A DNA stretch of 64,000 nt from Runella zeae DSM 19591 (GTDB taxonomy: Bacteria > Bacteroidota > Bacteroidia > Cytophagales > Spirosomataceae). The stretch is taken from NCBI RefSeq assembly GCF_000423565.1, contig NZ_KE384040.1:73668-137667 (forward strand), in the 5' to 3' direction. The notes under the pieces are model-generated. The model searched no databases, was not told where the DNA came from, and saw nothing but the letters and a program-made list of their open reading frames with translations. Every line of letters starts with the position of its first letter. Within the stretch, counting starts at the first letter, position 1. Positions 60,729 through 64,000 of the stretch are shown one piece after another. The translations under genes were made by a program, and so were the position numbers.

Positions 60729-63700
60729 CTACTGCTTGTCGGAAGAAGGCTCAACGGAAGTCCTGTAAGTAGTAAGTCTGCCCGAGTTTGTCTTGGGGGA
60801 CGTTTCGGTACGCGATTCTTTGGGACCAAATATCCTAAAGCTATTGAAGCTGCGAGTAAACAAATAACTAGCTCCGTACGAAACGGCGTTGGGAGTTCCG
60901 GCGGTAGAAGTAAACTGATTCTGCACATTCCGGTTATACATGCGTAGGCGTTGGCTACCGTCATCCGTGAGCCAATATTCCAAAGTCCAGTCTAAAAGAA
61001 GGTTGGTAGCGTCGTATTGATTTTGTCCATAGGAAAGGCGGCCGTCGCGTGTGATACGGAATCGGTCATTGAAAAAACGATACGAAAAGCGCAACTGAAG
61101 ATTGTTGATGGCATTGGGGTCAGTAAAATTAAAGCCTGAAAGCCCTACTTCTAAGTTTTCATTTACGGACGATAACCATTTACTAAGCTGACTTGTGATA
61201 AGCTCACTGGCGCTATTGAGTCCTAAAGCGCCAGATTGAGTCAAAAAATCGTTTTGATTAGATATCAACTGACCAAATAAAAGCATTCCGCTGACTTGTT
61301 GAGCTAAGTATTGCTCGTCGCGTTTGAGGCGAGTTTCTACGGCATTGATTTCAAATTGCACACTTGCTGGGTATTCCTTAAACTTCAAATCGTAGGCGAT
61401 TTGGGGCGAAAGCATTCGCTCGCTCAGTGCGATAGTAACCTCTACTGGGTAGCGTCTTGAAATGAGCTCACTGCGATTGTTGAGGTTGGAAGTGGTACTT
61501 GTAGTACTAGTCTGAAACAAAGGTGCAAGGGAGGCATTGCTTATATAGCTTGCTTTTACGTCGAGAGTGGCTCCATAAGGGTCGCCTGTCCAAGAAATTC
61601 GGCTTCCTTTTTGGATTTGGAATTTTTTGTTGATAACATTTTTTAACGTAAATAGATAATCTCCGTTTTGGATTTCGTAAGAACCTGCCATGTTGAATTC
61701 GCCACGGGTATCTATTTTGAGGTTGATAAGTCCACTTCCAAATGCTTTAATGGCATCGCCAGTTTGACGGTCAAACTGAATTTCGCAATAAGCATCTGGT
61801 GTCATATTGAGGCGCAAATCCATCTTGATGATGTCTTCTTCATTGCTGACAATCTTGTTTGTTTTGGCTATTGCTTGGGCTGTAGTATCGGGGGTAGAAG
61901 ATACAAATTGTACAAAATCTTCGGAAGCTACTTCAGCTGCACCATCCAGCGGAATGTATATTTTGGTACCTCGATTGCTGGTCAGGTCAGCATCAATTTT
62001 GAAATTGTTGATTGGGCCAAACACCTCTACCTTGCCAGTAGCGTACGCATTGCCATAGAAGAGCTCATTGTCGCGAATGGTCGTATTCAAGATTTTGAAA
62101 TTACGCATATCTGCGTCAAAACCTAAGGTAAATTTGGTAAAACTATTGTGATATACGCCGCCGCGCAAAGTGGCAGTGTTGCCTTCAGGGTCAGTAAGGC
62201 GGAGGTTTTTGACTCGAATATCTGTTTCACCAAAGTATACTTTATCTTCAAAGGACAAAACCGCCTTGAGGTAATCAAACGTTAAGCGCCCTTTTTTGAC
62301 ATCAATCACTCCATCCAATACGGGAGCATTGTAAGGGCCTTTGATAGCCACCATTCCCCCTGCTTTACCTGTAATATTAGAGACCAATCCCCTCGAAAAG
62401 GGTTCGAGTAAGTTCAAATCGGTTTCGTTAAAATTTGCGCTAAGATTCAGCTCATTGTTGGTTAAGCCTGGGGTATAAGTGCCATTTACCGAGATTAGTC
62501 TTTTTTCTTCTTTGTCCAAATGTACATCTACATGCAAATGCTTGTCGATAGGATCCCATTCGCCTCTACCTACTAAATTACCCATTAGGAAATTGTTGTA
62601 AGTAAGGTTTTTGACTTCCGTTTTGGAGTCTACAATTGGCGTACGATATACATCACTTATCATGATGGCGCCATTGGCTACCCCTCCCAAGTTGGTGTTC
62701 AAGACTGGATTAAGGGTAGCTAATTCAAAGTTTTTAGTTTCAAAAGCAAGTGCTTTAAGGGTGTCTTTTGAAATATCACCGTTGAGAGACAGAAGCTGGT
62801 CTTTGTCTTTGGTTTTAAGATTGATGTTGCTAAACGTAACCTCTGAGCCATACACAGAGATAAGATTGTTGGCATCTAAGTTCCAATCTTCTTCAAGCAG
62901 CCGAAGCTTTGATTTTTTGAATTGTAAATACAAATAATCTCCCACAAAGCGTAATTCTCCGTTGAGCGTGGCACGGTTTGGCATTTTTTGCTGACGCAAA
63001 TTGCTCCTAAAATTGATGTGGTCGTTGTCCCAAGCGGCTTCAATGCCCATTTTTTCGGTAGGAGCAATGCCTACAAGTTGTTGCTTCTCAGAGTTAATAA
63101 TTGCCGACGCTAAGACCTCCGGGCTATTGGTGAATTTGGAGGTGTTAAGATCAATTTCTGATTGATAGAAAGTATTGTTTCCAATTTTGAGGGTATCCAA
63201 TCGTCCCGTCATGGAGAAAATGGAGGTATTGTCGATGGTAAATACCCCTTCTACCACTGAGCCATTCGAAATCGCGCCATCAGGATAGAGGAAAGCCAAA
63301 AAACGATCCATTTTCTTGAACCGTAACCAATAATCTACGCTATAACGCTGTGGTGAGAGTATGGTTTTGAGTTTCTTTTGGGCATAGTATTGCGCTCGCG
63401 CCGTCTCGTCGCCCAAAAAATACATTTTATATTCTTTGAAAAGTTGGGGTAAATCTTTGACGGCTTTGGTAGGTTGAAATACGCCTTCGGATTGAAAATT
63501 GAAGAATTCGGACGAAATAGACAAGCGGCGAAGTTTGTCGTCTAAATGAGAATTTATCACCAGCGTATCTACTACTAAGCTACGTTTTTTGAGCGTAGCA
63601 TAACTATTCAAAAACGTAGCATGCCCCGTTAACTCGTCCATTGTATTACCTTCTAGATTGACGTCTAGCTCAGTATGAATCAATAACGAATCTTTGGTAA

Positions 63701-64000
63701 AATTGAGCGGCTGTAGATTGATTCTTTCTACTTTGCCACGTGCATGATACAGGTATTTTTCTTTAGAAAAGTCAAAAACCCCGTCTACGTTTGCTAATAA
63801 GTTAGAGTCATTGACCACGATGATCCCTTCAAAAAACTTATTTTGCATATTGCCTCGCAAGTATACATTGCGATAGTCGTAGTCATTATAGTGAAATTTG
63901 GGCAAGCGTCCGTCAAAATTGAGTGAGGCATTTTTGACGGTAAATCCTTTTCCTTGGATTTTGCCTTCTATGTCAAGTTGAGCAAACTCTTCGTCGTCAA
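60729..64000 (-). CDS. tamB: TamB/DUF490 translocation and assembly module protein (5' end outside window)
   Basis: The gene is at least 1090 residues, and the frame stays open to the right edge, so the N-terminus is missing. The protein is a long array of beta-strand repeats as in TamB/AsmA-like proteins. The last ~400 residues are the DUF490 (TamB C-terminal) domain: SYEIQNGDYLFTLKNV, RYPVEVTIALSERMLSPQI, LAQQVSGMLLFGQLIS and LNSASELITSQLSKWLSSVN. TamB links inner and outer membrane in phospholipid transport or assembly of outer-membrane proteins. It has a C-terminal extension typical of Bacteroidota (YGASYLFTRSF, then a tail). Confidence 0.92.
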   Translation of the reverse strand, partial: DDEEFAQLDIEGKIQGKGFTVKNASLNFDGRLPKFHYNDYDYRNVYLRGNMQNKFFEGIIVVNDSNLLANVDGVFDFSKEKYLYHARGKVERINLQPLNFTKDSLLIHTELDVNLEGNTMDELTGHATFLNSYATLKKRSLVVDTLVINSHLDDKLRRLSISSEFFNFQSEGVFQPTKAVKDLPQLFKEYKMYFLGDETARAQYYAQKKLKTILSPQRYSVDYWLRFKKMDRFLAFLYPDGAISNGSVVEGVFTIDNTSIFSMTGRLDTLKIGNNTFYQSEIDLNTSKFTNSPEVLASAIINSEKQQLVGIAPTEKMGIEAAWDNDHINFRSNLRQQKMPNRATLNGELRFVGDYLYLQFKKSKLRLLEEDWNLDANNLISVYGSEVTFSNINLKTKDKDQLLSLNGDISKDTLKALAFETKNFELATLNPVLNTNLGGVANGAIMISDVYRTPIVDSKTEVKNLTYNNFLMGNLVGRGEWDPIDKHLHVDVHLDKEEKRLISVNGTYTPGLTNNELNLSANFNETDLNLLEPFSRGLVSNITGKAGGMVAIKGPYNAPVLDGVIDVKKGRLTFDYLKAVLSFEDKVYFGETDIRVKNLRLTDPEGNTATLRGGVYHNSFTKFTLGFDADMRNFKILNTTIRDNELFYGNAYATGKVEVFGPINNFKIDADLTSNRGTKIYIPLDGAAEVASEDFVQFVSSTPDTTAQAIAKTNKIVSNEEDIIKMDLRLNMTPDAYCEIQFDRQTGDAIKAFGSGLINLKIDTRGEFNMAGSYEIQNGDYLFTLKNVINKKFQIQKGSRISWTGDPYGATLDVKASYISNASLAPLFQTSTTSTTSNLNNRSELISRRYPVEVTIALSERMLSPQIAYDLKFKEYPASVQFEINAVETRLKRDEQYLAQQVSGMLLFGQLISNQNDFLTQSGALGLNSASELITSQLSKWLSSVNENLEVGLSGFNFTDPNAINNLQLRFSYRFFNDRFRITRDGRLSYGQNQYDATNLLLDWTLEYWLTDDGSQRLRMYNRNVQNQFTSTAGTPNAVSYGASYLFTRSFNSFRIFGPKESRTETSPKTNSGRLTTYRTSVEPSSDKQ

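Overview
The window is a chromosomal segment of a Bacteroidota bacterium, most likely order Cytophagales (Spirosoma/Runella-like). The evidence is moderate GC, almost no Shine-Dalgarno sequences, TTTG/TAnnTTTG promoters, LytS/LytTR two-component systems, a two-component-regulator propeller kinase, a type IX secretion sorting domain, head-GIN and toast-rack beta-solenoid proteins, several sulfatases, TamB, and the Bacteroidota-type FtsL. I saw no tRNA, rRNA, prophage, transposase or CRISPR array. The genus is an inference.

Layout, left part. 1-1800: palindromic repeat array, then a DUF4266 lipoprotein and DUF3570 protein pair. 1900-5500: a membrane protein, a beta-solenoid/LytS kinase fusion and a LytTR regulator. 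5500-9700: a lipoprotein gene framed by 63-bp direct repeats, then a YegD-like Hsp70 and an LdtD-like L,D-transpeptidase. 10000-19000: a type IX-secreted HExxH protein, two intact sulfatases and one decayed sulfatase, a membrane-anchored ASKHA-fold protein, a coiled-coil protein, and a serine hydrolase. 19100-24000: poorly known membrane proteins around a 4 x 71-bp tandem repeat. 24100-27600: an AAA ATPase, a subclass B1 metallo-beta-lactamase and a serine hydrolase.

Layout, right part. 27670-30220: rpsJ and fusA, detached from the usual ribosomal clusters. 30500-34000: HIT protein, GT39-like glycosyltransferase, ferredoxin reductase and ferredoxin. 34700-38300: rsmH-ftsL-ftsI, a truncated dcw cluster. 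38300-40400: sugar isomerase and head-GIN lipoprotein. 40600-45750: a four-gene operon of propeller kinase, globin, sensorless kinase and LytTR regulator. 46000-50600: DUF3592, MazG-like, GT39 and PAP2 genes. 50660-53460: a TPP-riboswitch-controlled operon (methyltransferase, PurM-superfamily protein, divergent ThiE/TenI protein, Trm112-like protein). 53500-64000: Ycf48-like propeller, S41 protease, MacB-type ATPase, beta-lactamase-fold protein, a TPR membrane protein and a partial TamB.

The two most promising poorly described systems are the TPP-riboswitch operon, whose ThiE-like protein lacks the usual substrate-binding residues, and the globin/sensorless-kinase operon, which looks like a split globin-coupled two-component sensor. 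The window is also unusually rich in short hairpin repeat families between genes. One family keeps an invariant TCTCCGA core while its stem arms co-vary.
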